DNA from: Gallionella sp.
Lineage (GTDB): Bacteria > Pseudomonadota > Gammaproteobacteria > Burkholderiales > Gallionellaceae
DNA length: 64,000 nucleotides
Direction: 5' to 3'
NCBI GenBank assembly: GCA_023229845.1
Contig: JALNYK010000008.1
Coordinates: 1-64,000 of the forward strand
The position numbers and the translations under genes were made by a program. Positions 11,660 through 21,000 of the stretch are shown piece by piece. A model generated the notes under the pieces. That model made no database searches. It was not told the origin of the DNA and saw only the letters and a list, made by a program, of their open reading frames with translations. Within the stretch, counting starts at the first letter, position 1, and every line of letters starts with the position of its first letter.

Positions 11660-11786
11660 TCAGAAAAAATTTCGTGATCAAAAACCTCCTCACACGCTTG
11701 TCCGGGCAATAATCCTGTCCGCCATGTTGATGTCCATGGATGCTGTCTAAAAATACTGTCACGTCGCATACAGGATCCGTTGTCAT
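11637..11786 (-). CDS. Tiny degenerate YHS-like protein
   Basis: A 49-residue frame with a strong ribosome binding site (AAGGAG, 6 bases before the ATG). It begins TDPVCDVTV, the N-terminal half of a YHS motif, continues with HGHQHGGQDYCPDKRVRRF, which looks like a decayed form of the second YHS half (YFCSxKCxxxF), and runs into the start of the DUF2933-like gene in another frame. The second Cys pair is incomplete, so metal binding as in a full YHS domain is doubtful. It could be a decaying gene or a minimal variant. Its position between two metal-island genes supports real ancestry. Confidence 0.55.
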   Translation of the reverse strand: MTTDPVCDVTVFLDSIHGHQHGGQDYCPDKRVRRFLITKFFLNGKHDGT

Positions 11787-11837
11787 GGCATGCTCCTTTC
11801 CGGCGGAAACATTCAAGACCGCGCCACTCCGAATTTT

Positions 11838-12239
11838 TTATTTCAATATCCATTTGAAACTTCTGAGAGAGGCAGCGCCTGCCAAGCGTATTTGCAACTC
11901 CACCGATCCCGGCTTCGGAACGATGGCCTTGAAGCGCAACAGGCCCTTGCGGTGATGACCTCCCGGCGGCGCACCTTCCCAGCCAGTTGGGAGGTATTGC
12001 TTCCCATCCGCAATGAGCACGGATGACTTGGTCAAGTCGTCGCTCAAGTCCCGGGTGTGGGACTCCACAGTCACTTCAAAGTCCCATGTTCGGGCTTCAT
12101 TCGAGATGTCCTTGGGTGCGACGGTGATCTTGATGCTGCGCTCATCGCTTGTTTGCTTGGCATACTCGGCCGCCGCAACGGCGGGAATGCAGGAAAAAAC
12201 GATTGTTGCGGCGAGGCTGCTCAGTAGATTCTTCAGCAT
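11838..12239 (-). CDS. Periplasmic protein of unknown function
   Basis: A 133-residue secreted protein with signal peptide (LLSSLAATIVFSCIPAVAAAE). The mature part appears beta-rich (IKITVAPKD, WDFEVTVESHTRDL, SVELQIRLAG) and contains GGHHRKGLLRF, which could bind metal through its His pair. I do not recognise a named family. Its start lies within the end of the upstream membrane-protein gene (7-base overlap), so it is probably translated with it. Confidence 0.75.
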   Translation of the reverse strand: MLKNLLSSLAATIVFSCIPAVAAAEYAKQTSDERSIKITVAPKDISNEARTWDFEVTVESHTRDLSDDLTKSSVLIADGKQYLPTGWEGAPPGGHHRKGLLRFKAIVPKPGSVELQIRLAGAASLRSFKWILK

Positions 12240-12808
12240 TGCTTATGCTCCTTCGAGGCTTGGACAACTTTGGACAGGATGTACGAGACGCCGGCGGCAT
12301 TGAATGTCAGCCCGACCCAGAACAACTCGACCTGATATTCCGCGACTACAGCGAGAAAGCCGGTGACTCCCAGTATCGGCAGGATGTTGGTCAGGTAATG
12401 GGCGCAGCAGGAAACCATCGCGGCAGTGGAAGTCGTGCCGGATACCGCAACCATCTTGCCGGATGCTCCATGCCGGCCGACGAGATTCTTGAGATGGATG
12501 TAGAGTCCGACCTGAATGCCGAAGCCCACCGAGAGAGTCACGATGAAATACCAGAATTCCGCAAACTGTTCGAGCGCGAAGTTCCTCCCGGAAATCAGGC
12601 TGACCACGCCGAAATAGACGGCGAGCAATAACACACATGCACCCAGCCCAAATTGGAGTGGTCTGACGATCCCGCTTGCCATTGTGTCCCGGGACGCTGG
12701 TACAAGCGCCATGCCGCACCTGGGACAGGCGCCCGGAGACGATAGCCGTATTTCCGGATGCATCGAACAGGTATAGGTTGCAGTCGCCTCATCGTTGATT
12801 TCGTTCAT
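12233..12808 (-). CDS. Membrane protein with N-terminal heavy-metal-binding module
   Basis: A 191-residue protein; the start at 12808 has GAAGGAG 7 bases upstream. Residues about 10-40 hold the zinc-ribbon-like module YTCSMHPEI...CPRCGMALVP also found in CusB and in the copper ATPase of this island. Four or five membrane helices follow, with a Cys-Cys-His in SCCAHYLTNILPILG that could carry metal across or along the membrane. It is likely an accessory metal transporter or sensor; the family is usually annotated only as heavy-metal-binding domain protein. Confidence 0.8.
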   Translation of the reverse strand: MNEINDEATATYTCSMHPEIRLSSPGACPRCGMALVPASRDTMASGIVRPLQFGLGACVLLLAVYFGVVSLISGRNFALEQFAEFWYFIVTLSVGFGIQVGLYIHLKNLVGRHGASGKMVAVSGTTSTAAMVSCCAHYLTNILPILGVTGFLAVVAEYQVELFWVGLTFNAAGVSYILSKVVQASKEHKQC

Positions 12809-12839
12809 GCTGATTCTCCTTCGCTTTCGTTCCGGCCGA

Positions 12840-14168
12840 CTAGACGGCCGCGGCACGGTCGCCGTAAAGATCGCGCCGCGTGAGCGGGACCGGGCTGACT
12901 AATGGCGCGCGCCTGGAGGCCAGTATCTGGTACACGCCGGTGTTGCCCGCTTCGAACTGCATCGCGCTGGCCGCCATATACAGTCGCCAGATGCGGTAGA
13001 CAGATTCCGGCACATGTTCCAGCGCCGCCTCGCGACGCCGTTCGAGGCGGCGGACCCATTCCCGCAACGTCAGCGCATAGTGATGCCTGAGCGCCTCGAC
13101 ATCGTGAATCTCGAAACCCGCATCTTCCATGAACCGCTGCACCGTGCCGACGGTTTCGGTTTGACCGTCCGGGAACACATAACGATTGATGAATTCGGTC
13201 GCGACGTTCTTCTTCCAGCCGCCTTCGTCGCTGGTGATGCCGTGGTTCAAGAACAGCCCGCCGGGTTTGAGCAGGCGGCGGGCAACGGCAAAGTACATCG
13301 GCAGGTTCTTCAGGCCCACATGCTCGAACATGCCCACGCTTGTCAGCTTGTCGTACTCGCCCCTGAGGTCCCGATAATCCGTCAGCTCGACCGTGACCTT
13401 CCGTTCGAGTCCGCAGCGCCTGATCGTATACTGGGCATGCTCGTACTGGTTCCGGCTCAGCGTGATGCCGTGCGCCTCCACGCCGTAATGTTCCGCGGCC
13501 CAGCAGACCAGCGCGCCCCAGCCACAACCGATATCGAGCAAGCGCTCGCCCGGCTTGAGGCGCAATTTGCGGCAGATATGGTCGAGCTTGTTGCATTGCG
13601 CCTGTTCCAAGCTCTGGCCGGCATCCTCGTAATACGCGCAAGAATAGACCATCTGTTCGTCCAGCCACAGCGCGTAGAAATCGTTGGAAACGTCGTAGTG
13701 AAAGGCGATGGCATCGCGGTTGAGCTCCTTGCCGTCCTCGAATCCGAGTCTTTGCCTGAGGCTCCTTGCCCACCTGCGACTGCCATCGGATTCCGTCCTG
13801 TCCGGCTTGATCGACAATGCCTTGGCCGCAAGCATGGCCTTGTCGGCGAGCGACAGTTGCAACGAACCCAGGTAGTGACGCAGCCTGAGCGCGCTGTAGA
13901 GGTCGCCGTCGATGTCGACGAGCCCCTGGAAATAGGATTCGACGAGTTGCAGCGGATGGCGCGACAGGACCATATCCCGGAAAGCCTTCGGGGAGCGGAA
14001 GACCAGCGAGAACTCCGGACAGCCGCGCCCCAGATGCACCTCGGTGCCATCCCAGAGACAGATGCAGACACATCCGTCGAAATTCCGGAACAGACGCTGC
14101 AGGATTTGTCTGGCCGGACCGGTTCCGGGATTGCGGACTACAGAGTGACTTCCGTAAATGGTTGCCAT
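12840..14168 (-). CDS. cfa: Cyclopropane-fatty-acyl-phospholipid synthase
   Basis: A 442-residue SAM-dependent methyltransferase that adds a methylene bridge to unsaturated acyl chains of membrane phospholipids. The N-terminal lipid-binding region is about residues 1-130. The catalytic domain starts around HYDVSNDFYALWLD, with SAM motif LLDIGCGWGALVCWAA and the family signature QYEHAQYTIRRCGL. The ATG at 14168 follows AAGGAG by about 9 bases. It lies inside the metal island, 31 bases upstream of the heavy-metal membrane protein. A stress-protective change of membrane lipid is inferred. The length is slightly above that of E. coli Cfa. Confidence 0.93.
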   Translation of the reverse strand: MATIYGSHSVVRNPGTGPARQILQRLFRNFDGCVCICLWDGTEVHLGRGCPEFSLVFRSPKAFRDMVLSRHPLQLVESYFQGLVDIDGDLYSALRLRHYLGSLQLSLADKAMLAAKALSIKPDRTESDGSRRWARSLRQRLGFEDGKELNRDAIAFHYDVSNDFYALWLDEQMVYSCAYYEDAGQSLEQAQCNKLDHICRKLRLKPGERLLDIGCGWGALVCWAAEHYGVEAHGITLSRNQYEHAQYTIRRCGLERKVTVELTDYRDLRGEYDKLTSVGMFEHVGLKNLPMYFAVARRLLKPGGLFLNHGITSDEGGWKKNVATEFINRYVFPDGQTETVGTVQRFMEDAGFEIHDVEALRHHYALTLREWVRRLERRREAALEHVPESVYRIWRLYMAASAMQFEAGNTGVYQILASRRAPLVSPVPLTRRDLYGDRAAAV

Positions 14169-14301
14169 TTCACTGAACTCCTTTCTCAATTGGCTAGAGA
14201 ATCTCCGTTCAAATCAACTCAAAGGCAGACATAGCCGCCAAACTGCAAGCCGGGGTTTGCCCGGCAAAAAACCTTTTCCTCCCGTCGCGGATGCCTGACT
14301 A

Positions 14302-14754
14302 TCATTCGACCGAGAACACTCGCGGTTCCTGCCCGTTTCTGGAAACGGCATAGATCGTCAGGGTTCCCTTCTTCATCTCGCCCATCCCCGGCGAATTCAT
14401 CGGCATGCCGGGGGCGCTGATGCCGGTTATCGCAGGCTTCTCCTTCAGCAGCTTGCGGATGGCGCCGGCCGGCACATGCCCTTCGACCACATAGCCGCCG
14501 ACCAGTGCCGTGTGGCAACTGGCGATATGGGATACGCCATGGCGCTTCTTGACGGCATCCATATTGGATTCATTCACGGCCGTCACCGCAAAACCGTTCT
14601 CGCGCAAATAGTCCACGTACTTCTCGCAGCAGCCGCAGGTAGGGCTCTTGTACAGGGTGACGGCGGTTGCGGCGAACGCTGGGGTTGCGTTGAGGGACAA
14701 GACCAGCATGCCGATATGCAGCCAGTTGATCCGGGATTCTTTCTTGCGATGCAT
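14302..14754 (-). CDS. DUF411 metal-binding protein
   Basis: A 150-residue periplasmic protein with signal peptide (WLHIGMLVLSLNATPAFA). The DUF411 hallmark is CGCC (residues 40-43, in YKSPTCGCCEKYV), a thioredoxin-like fold with a metal thiolate site, followed by SHIASCHTALVGGYVVEGHVP. The C-terminal GMPMNSPGM motif is also typical. DUF411 proteins occur in copper and silver resistance clusters and are thought to chaperone metal. The ATG lies 3 bases after the stop of the lycopene-cyclase-domain gene, consistent with one transcript. Confidence 0.92.
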   Translation of the reverse strand: MHRKKESRINWLHIGMLVLSLNATPAFAATAVTLYKSPTCGCCEKYVDYLRENGFAVTAVNESNMDAVKKRHGVSHIASCHTALVGGYVVEGHVPAGAIRKLLKEKPAITGISAPGMPMNSPGMGEMKKGTLTIYAVSRNGQEPRVFSVE

Positions 14755-14756
14755 GG

Positions 14757-15455
14757 TTACGCTCCTTGGTTAGCCTGGCTGCGATGCCAGGTGAAATGTT
14801 CATAGATGCCCGCCCAGTACAGCCCGAAGGCAAAACCGAAAGCGAGTTCCTCCAATGGAATGCTGCCCAGCAGCACTCCGGAAATGTCCGGCAGATTCCA
14901 CACCCGCTCGATGTAGCCCGGCGCAAAAATAACCAGCAACAGCATGAAGATTGCGTACAGCAACAAAAACAGCATACCGCCGACCAGGGTATTGCGCAGC
15001 AAGTCAGGACGGCACAGCACGTTGGCAACGCCGCCGATTGCCAGTGAGACGATGCCAGGATAAATCGGGTTCCACGGCAGGAAATACAGTGCAGGGAAAA
15101 CGAGGAACGGCAGCGCAATGGCGAGGCGATGCCAGCGGTGGCGCCCGTTGTGCCGCTCTGCATGCGGTACAACGAAAAGTGCCCGGTTTGCAAGCGCGTT
15201 GTACATGACGGCACCGATGCCACCAATCGCGAAACAGAAGACCAGGCTTTCGATGTCGAAGCCCGTGCGCTGGGCAAGGTCGAACAGGCTCGGCGGGTTC
15301 CAGTATTCCGGCACGAAGACCGGCTCGCTGAGACCGAGCAAGCTGGTCGCCAAGCTGATGCGCAGCATCTTCTGCCGGAAAGCAGGCTTGAAGAAATACA
15401 GCAACGCCCAGGGAACCAGGAACGCGCCAGACCAGATCAACCAGATGTATTGCAT
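14757..15455 (-). CDS. Lycopene-cyclase-domain membrane protein
   Basis: A 232-residue integral membrane protein with about seven helices, starting QYIWLIWSGAFLVPWALLYF. It matches the bacterial lycopene cyclase domain architecture, with the PLEELAFGFAFGLYWAGIYEH motif near the C-terminus. The start at 15455 is chosen because the upstream gene stops at 15461 and the extra 16 codons upstream are read from that gene. No carotenoid genes (crtB, crtI) are near, so carotenoid cyclisation is not supported. It sits between DUF5676 and DUF411 genes, a setting that suggests a membrane role in metal stress. Confidence 0.8.
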   Translation of the reverse strand: MQYIWLIWSGAFLVPWALLYFFKPAFRQKMLRISLATSLLGLSEPVFVPEYWNPPSLFDLAQRTGFDIESLVFCFAIGGIGAVMYNALANRALFVVPHAERHNGRHRWHRLAIALPFLVFPALYFLPWNPIYPGIVSLAIGGVANVLCRPDLLRNTLVGGMLFLLLYAIFMLLLVIFAPGYIERVWNLPDISGVLLGSIPLEELAFGFAFGLYWAGIYEHFTWHRSQANQGA

Positions 15456-15460
15456 GCCGA

Positions 15461-15760
15461 TCACTTGACTTGGTGCCTGCTGCAGCACTGCCCGGAACCA
15501 CACCCGGGACTACACAGGAAAAAGTTGTACAGTGGCACCCAGATCAGCGCGAAATACCAGCCGTAGCCATAGCTCTCGATCAACCCCAGCCAGAAGCTGG
15601 ACCAGCTGATCCACTCGAATCCCGGCAGCAACTTGCGCCATGCATCGTACATGGCGTGCTGCGGAAAAAGCAGGTCGAACGCCACGCAGAGGACGAAAGT
15701 AATCGCCAGGAACAGGCCGGTCGCCTGTCCTACCGCATAAAACGAGAGTCCGTTTTTCAT
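15461..15760 (-). CDS. DUF5676 family small membrane protein
   Basis: A 99-residue protein with two membrane helices (ATGLFLAITFVLCVAFDLLF and YGYGWYFALIWVPLYNFFL), the layout of DUF5676. The C-terminal tail is Cys-rich (CSPGCGSGQCCSRH), which could bind metal. The ATG overlaps the stop of the upstream YHS gene (ATGA), with AAAGGAA before it. DUF5676 proteins travel with YHS proteins and copper pumps. Function unknown. Confidence 0.85.
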   Translation of the reverse strand: MKNGLSFYAVGQATGLFLAITFVLCVAFDLLFPQHAMYDAWRKLLPGFEWISWSSFWLGLIESYGYGWYFALIWVPLYNFFLCSPGCGSGQCCSRHQVK

Positions 15761-16053
15761 GACAATTCCTTTCCTTTTTCCAAATACTGTTGAGGATCGG
15801 CCTCGAATTTGTCGAGGCAGTTCCTCGAACAGAAATGATAAAGCGTGCCCTGATGCACTTTCGTGTAACCGCTGTCCGTCGCGACCTGCATGCCGCAGAC
15901 CGGATCGACGCCACCACCATCCGCCGCACCGTGCCCGGCATGCTCGCCGTGCTGATGGCCGTGGCCGCCGTGGCCAATGTGAGCGCCGCAACCAAAACGC
16001 ATCATCAGGAAAAACACCACCGCAACCAGTAACAGTGAAAACAATCCTTCCAT
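15757..16053 (-). CDS. Membrane-anchored YHS-domain protein
   Basis: A 98-residue protein. The N-terminal helix (GLFSLLLVAVVFFLMMRFGC) anchors it; then comes a His/Gly-rich linker (HIGHGGHGHQHGEHAGHG) and a C-terminal YHS domain (VDPVCGMQV, YHFCSRNCLDKF). Both Cys pairs of the YHS domain are present. AAGGAG lies 6 bases before the ATG at 16053. Its stop overlaps the DUF5676 start. A metal-binding role at the membrane surface is inferred. Confidence 0.88.
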   Translation of the reverse strand: MEGLFSLLLVAVVFFLMMRFGCGAHIGHGGHGHQHGEHAGHGAADGGGVDPVCGMQVATDSGYTKVHQGTLYHFCSRNCLDKFEADPQQYLEKGKELS

Positions 16054-16155
16054 GATTTTCTCCTTCTTGATGGTTAAACCTATGGAACCGGCGGACGGTT
16101 GCAGCAAGCAGCGTTCTTCCTGATCTCGCTTTCCTCTACATTCATCCTTTGATAA

Positions 16156-16593
16156 CTATTCGAAATTTACCGGGAATGCCGCACCTGCTTGATCCGTGCA
16201 AAAGCCAGCGGGTTTGGCGCCAAATTTCCATATCAAACTACACGATAGTCCTTGCCCATCATCTGACTTGGCAGTTGTCTCAGCACAATACGTCACATGA
16301 CTGTTATCAAGACCGGAAAAGATCCGGTCCCAGCGCTTCGGATTGGAAAAATAATAACGTTTGCGCAGCTCTCCCAAATGGAGATGACGCTCGACAGCAA
16401 ATCCATGAGCCTCGTAACGCCGGTTCGACATCTCCAGCACGAGATGATTGTCTTTCCCTCGTTCGTGGTCATGAATCAACTCCCCGGCAGTGAATGACTT
16501 CCCGTCACTTCTGACCATTTGATGAACATGGGCGGGATTGGCGCACCCGGTCATCCACAAAACGGCCAGCATGCTTAAACAAAATGTTTTCAT
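16156..16593 (-). CDS. Lipoprotein of unknown function
   Basis: A 145-residue protein with a lipoprotein signal: MKTFCLSMLAVLWMTGC, lipobox MTGC with Cys at residue 17. GGAAGGAAA precedes the ATG at 16593. The mature region contains several His and three further Cys (TYCAETT, GLSCSLI, GFCTDQ). No family was recognised. It has lower GC than the surrounding pump genes. It is placed between the YHS/DUF5676 group and the CusF-like gene, so it is probably part of the metal island. Confidence 0.75.
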   Translation of the reverse strand: MKTFCLSMLAVLWMTGCANPAHVHQMVRSDGKSFTAGELIHDHERGKDNHLVLEMSNRRYEAHGFAVERHLHLGELRKRYYFSNPKRWDRIFSGLDNSHVTYCAETTAKSDDGQGLSCSLIWKFGAKPAGFCTDQAGAAFPVNFE

Positions 16594-16737
16594 CGCATTT
16601 CCTTCCACTAAATAACCAGTAGTGCTGCGGCGCAAGAAAAATCAGACGCCACATGGCCAACACGCCAAGGATTCAGTTCCACTTTTTTTGCTTTTTCCTG
16701 CTCGGGCATGACCGTTTCATATTTCTCTATACTCCGT

Positions 16738-17091
16738 TCAGCGTTTGCGCTCAATGCGGGTAATTGCCCATTTTTTCGACTGGGTTTGTTCCAGCTCGAA
16801 ACGCACGCTGTCGCCCACCATTACCTCCTTGGGCAACGGCTCGCGCAACGCGAACCACATGGTCATCGCCGGCCAGCCTAGCGAGGGTATCGCTTCGTGT
16901 GCGAGTTGCACCTTGCCCGCTTCCGTGTTCACTGCTTTAAGCACGCCGTAACCTTCATGCTTCACTATCTGGCTGGCAGTGCGCTGCATTTCCAGGCCGG
17001 GCGATGGCGTTGCGGCACATGCTGCGCCCGCCATCGCAGCCGTTGCGGCCATGGCGATCATCAGCGTCAGGGATAAATTTACTGTTTTCAT
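16738..17091 (-). CDS. cusF: CusF-type periplasmic copper chaperone
   Basis: A 117-residue protein with signal peptide (LTLMIAMAATAAMAGAACA). The mature small beta-barrel keeps the CusF Cu(I)/Ag(I) ligands: the His, Trp, Met and Met in HEAIPSLGWPAMTMWF correspond to H36, W44, M47 and M49 of E. coli CusF. The start at 17091 follows AAAGGAAG. It would deliver metal to the CusCBA pump encoded upstream. A second CusF domain is fused to the CusB protein in this island. Confidence 0.9.
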   Translation of the reverse strand: MKTVNLSLTLMIAMAATAAMAGAACAATPSPGLEMQRTASQIVKHEGYGVLKAVNTEAGKVQLAHEAIPSLGWPAMTMWFALREPLPKEVMVGDSVRFELEQTQSKKWAITRIERKR

Positions 17092-17167
17092 CGATCTTCC
17101 TTTCATGCATTGATGTCCTTCATCCCACCCGCCCTCCGGCACTCCATCGGGCAGCCGAACCACTGCT

Positions 17168-17425
17168 TCAGTGCTTCTCTTTCATATGGTCGTGCCGGTC
17201 TTTTGACATTTCCTTGTCCATATGCGGTGCCGATTCGTTCATCGGCACGTTGGTCTTTTCTTCCATATGGCTATGTTTCTTTACCGGCTTCTTCACCATT
17301 TTTTTCGCCTCGCCCTGTTCGGCGGTTACAGCTTCAGGCTTCTCCGCTTCGGCGGCGATTGCAGTTGCGATCGCGCCAGCAAACATCGCCAGGGTGGCGG
17401 CCAGTAATGTCGATTTCAGTTTCAT
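17168..17425 (-). CDS. Small Lys/His/Met-rich periplasmic protein
   Basis: An 85-residue protein with signal peptide (KSTLLAATLAMFAGAIATAIA). The mature 60 residues are hydrophilic and probably disordered: Glu/Lys-rich, then KKHSHMEEKTNVPMNE and MDKEMSKDRHDHMKEKH. His-Met clusters of this kind can bind copper or silver. Its partner genes are cusF-like downstream and the DUF2231 gene upstream. It does not match a family I can name. Confidence 0.75.
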   Translation of the reverse strand: MKLKSTLLAATLAMFAGAIATAIAAEAEKPEAVTAEQGEAKKMVKKPVKKHSHMEEKTNVPMNESAPHMDKEMSKDRHDHMKEKH

Positions 17426-17551
17426 TTTGTGCTCCTAAAAAGTTTGGTTGGTTGAATGTGCTGCAACTGACCTGAAAAAATGCGCTGGCTTGGTACCTCC
17501 TTTTGAAAAAATAAATTGAAGAAGTCTTCACATGAAGGACAAGGAAAAAAT

Positions 17552-18067
17552 TCAATGCGCGTGATCGTGTTCATGCCCAACCTCATCGTGCGGCGCCATG
17601 TCTTGCACGGCATGAGCCTCCGGCAAAGCCATGACACCCAGCCCATGGCGATACACCAGTTCGGCACCGTGCCACGCCGTGCTTGTCACCAGCAACCATG
17701 CCGCAACCAGCAATCCCAGAAAGCTTGACGATGGCATCTTGCGAAAACGTCCGCGCCATACATCCCAGGCTGTGAGTGCAAGCAATGCGGCCAACGCGCC
17801 CAGCGCCCAGTTGCGGTGCAGGGTCATGGCCGCATGGCTCACTTCATCATGCGCAACGCCGTTGAAAGCGAACCAGCCAAACGCAGCGGCGACGAGTGCG
17901 GACAATGCCGCGCCCCACAACATCCAGCGCCCCGTCATCCGGCACTGCGCCGCATAAGACCAATTCCCGAATAACGTGCCAACGGCGGTGAAGGCCAGCG
18001 CCGCCGTAGTAAATGCGATGGGGAAATGCACCAATGCCGGGTGCCAGTTTGGAATAATTTCGATCAT
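17552..18067 (-). CDS. DUF2231 membrane protein
   Basis: A 171-residue protein with four membrane helices, starting near NWHPALVHFPIAFTTAALAF; the HPALVHFPIA motif defines DUF2231. The C-terminus is His-rich (HDEVGHEHDHAH), fitting a metal setting. Its start overlaps the stop of cusA (ATGA), so it is translated with the pump. Members are often annotated as heme or redox-related membrane proteins; the role here is unknown. Confidence 0.87.
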   Translation of the reverse strand: MIEIIPNWHPALVHFPIAFTTAALAFTAVGTLFGNWSYAAQCRMTGRWMLWGAALSALVAAAFGWFAFNGVAHDEVSHAAMTLHRNWALGALAALLALTAWDVWRGRFRKMPSSSFLGLLVAAWLLVTSTAWHGAELVYRHGLGVMALPEAHAVQDMAPHDEVGHEHDHAH

Positions 18068-21000
18068 GATTTCGTGCCCTTATTGAGAAGATTGATTTCG
18101 CGCGCCTTGATCAAGGCATACAGCACCGGTATCACCAGCAGCGTCAGCACCGCCGATGAGACCATGCCGCCGACCATGGGCGCAGCGATGCGGCGCATCA
18201 CTTCGGAGCCGGTGCCGCTGCTCCACAAGATGGGCAGCAGGCCGGCCATGATCGCCACCACCGTCATCATCTTGGGGCGCACGCGTTCCACGGCGCCCTC
18301 CATGATGGCCGCATGCAGATCGGCGGCGGCCGGTTTGCGGCCTTCGCTGGCGCAGCGTGATTGAACTTCCTGCCATGCCTTCTCCAGATAGATCAGCATC
18401 ACCACGCCGGTCTCTGCCGCGACGCCGGCCAGCGCGATGAAGCCCACCGCGACCGCGACGCTCAGGTTGTAGTCCAGCAGCCACAGCAGCCACACGCCGC
18501 CGACCAGCGCGAACGGCACGGACAACATCACCACCATCGACTCAGTGATGCGTCTGAAGTTGAGATACAGCAACAGGAAGATCAGCAGCAGGGTGATCGG
18601 GATCACGATCTTCATCTTTGCCGCGGCGCGTTCCATGTATTCGAACTGCCCGCTCCAGGTCGCGTAGTAGCCGGGCGGGAACTTCACCTGCTCGGCCACC
18701 GCACGGCGCGCCTCGGCCACGTAGGAGCCGATGTCGCGGTCGCGGATGTCGACGTAGATGTAGGCGGACAGCAGTGCGTTCTCGGTGCGGATCGAAGGCG
18801 CGCCCTTGGCTATACTGATGCGTGCGAGTTGGCCGAGCGGGATCATCGCCCCGTCCATCGTCGGAACCAGCACCTCGCGCGCGATCTGCTCCGGCGTGCC
18901 GCGCAACTCGCGCGGGTAGCGGATATTCACGCCGAAGCGCTCCAGCCCTTCCACGGTGGTGGTGACGTTCTCGCCGCCCAGCGCGGTGGCGATCACCTCC
19001 TGCACCTCGCCCACCGTCAGGCCGTAACGTGCCAAAGCCTGCCGGTCCGGTTCGATGTTCAGATAGAAACCGCCGGTGATGCGCTCGGCGAAGGCGCTGC
19101 TGGTGCCCGGCACCTTGCGCACCACTGCCTCGATTTCCTTCGCGACGCGTTCCATCTCGTCCAGGTTCTTGCCGTACACCTTGATGCCGATGGGCGTGCG
19201 TATGCCGGTGGAGAGCATGTCGATGCGCGCCTTGATCGGCATGGTCCAAGAGTTAGCCACACCGGGAAATTGCAGCGCGCGATCCATCTCGGCGATCAGC
19301 TTGTCGGTGTCCATGCCGGGCCTCCATTCCTCCTGCGGCTTGAGGTTGATCACCGTCTCGAACATCTCTAGCGGCGCGGGATCGGTGGCGGTCTGCGCGC
19401 GCCCCGCCTTGCCATACACCGAGGCGACCTCGGGGAAGCTCTTGATGATCTTGTTCTGCGTCTGCAGCAGCTCGGCCGCCTTGGTCACCGACATGCCGGG
19501 CAGCGACGCGGGCATGTAGAACAGCGTGCCCTCGTTCAGCGTCGGCATGAACTCACTGCCCAGCTTCATCGCCGGATATACGCTCAACAGCAGCGCCAGC
19601 GCGGCGACGGCTAGCGTGGTCTTCTTCGCTTGCAGCACGCCGGCGATCAGCGGACGGTAGATCGCGATCATCCAGCGATTCAGCGGATTCTCCGCTTCCG
19701 ATTTGATGTGGCCGCGGATGAACAGCAGCATCAGCACCGGCACCAGCGTCACCGACAGCAAGGCTGCTCCCGCCATCGCGAAGGTCTTGGTGAATGCCAG
19801 CGGCGCGAACAGCCGCCCTTCTTGCGCCTCCAGCGTGAACACCGGCAGGAAGGACACGGTGATGATGAGCAGCGAGAAGAACAGCGCGGGGCCGACTTCC
19901 TTGCAGGCGGCGATCATCGCTTCCGCGCGCGACTCGCCTTCCTTCATTCGTTCCAGATGCTTATGCGCGTTCTCTATCATCACGATCGCCGCATCCACCA
20001 TTGCGCCGATGGCGATGGCTATCCCGCCCAGGCTCATGATGTTGGAGTTCAGGTTCAGGAAACGCATCGCGATGAAGGCGATCAGCACGCCTATCGGCAG
20101 CATGACGATGGCGACCAGCGCACTGCGCGCATGCATCAGGAACACCATGCACACTGCTGCCACGATCAGACCTTCTTCGAGCAAGGTCGTCTTCAACGTA
20201 GCGATGGCGCGCTGGATCAGTTCTGACCGGTCGTACACCGCCTGTATGGTCACGCCCTCCGGCAGTCCGGGGGTGATCTCGGCGATCTTGTCCTTGATAT
20301 TCCGGATCACCTCCAGCGCATTCTGACCGTAGCGCGCCATCGCGATGCCGGACACGACCTCGCCTTCGCCGTTCAGTTCCGCGAGGCCGCGCCGCTCGTC
20401 CGGCCCGAGTTCGACGCGCGCGATGTCGCGCAGCAGCACCGGCGTGCCGCGCTCGGCCTTCACCACGAGGTTCTCGATGTCGCCACGGCCGGTGAGGTAG
20501 CCCTTGCCGCGCACCATGTATTCGGTCTCGGCCATCTCCACCACGCGCCCGCCGACGTCGCGGTTGCTGTCGCGTATCACCTGTGCGACCTTGCTGAGCG
20601 GGATGTCGTAGGCGCGCAGCTTCACCGGATCGACCGTGACCTGGTACTGCTGCACGAAGCCGCCGATGGAGGCGACTTCGGCGACGCCGTGCGCCTTGGT
20701 GAGCTGATAGCGCAGATACCAGTCCTGCATCGTGCGCAGCTCGGCGAGGTTGTGTTTCTCGCTGAGTACCGCGTACTGGTACACCCAGCCCACGCCGCTG
20801 GCGTCCGGCCCGAGTTGCGGCGACACGCCCTTGGGCATGCGACCGGCGATGCTGTTGAGGTATTCCAGCACGCGCGAACGCGCCCAGTAGATGTCGGTGC
20901 CGTCCTCGAAGATCACGTACACGAACGACGCGCCGAAGAACGAGAAGCCGCGCACCACTTTCGATTTCGGCACGGACAGCATCGCCGTGGTGAGCGGATA

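Noticed and set aside
14219..14301. GCCGGG hairpin between cfa and the DUF411 gene as a terminator
   Set aside because: The T run is on the wrong side of the hairpin for the minus-strand genes, and an A run follows on the plus strand, so neither direction gives a terminator.
14757..15455. Carotenoid biosynthesis from the lycopene-cyclase domain
   Set aside because: No other carotenoid gene is in the window and the neighbours are metal genes, so only the domain name is kept.
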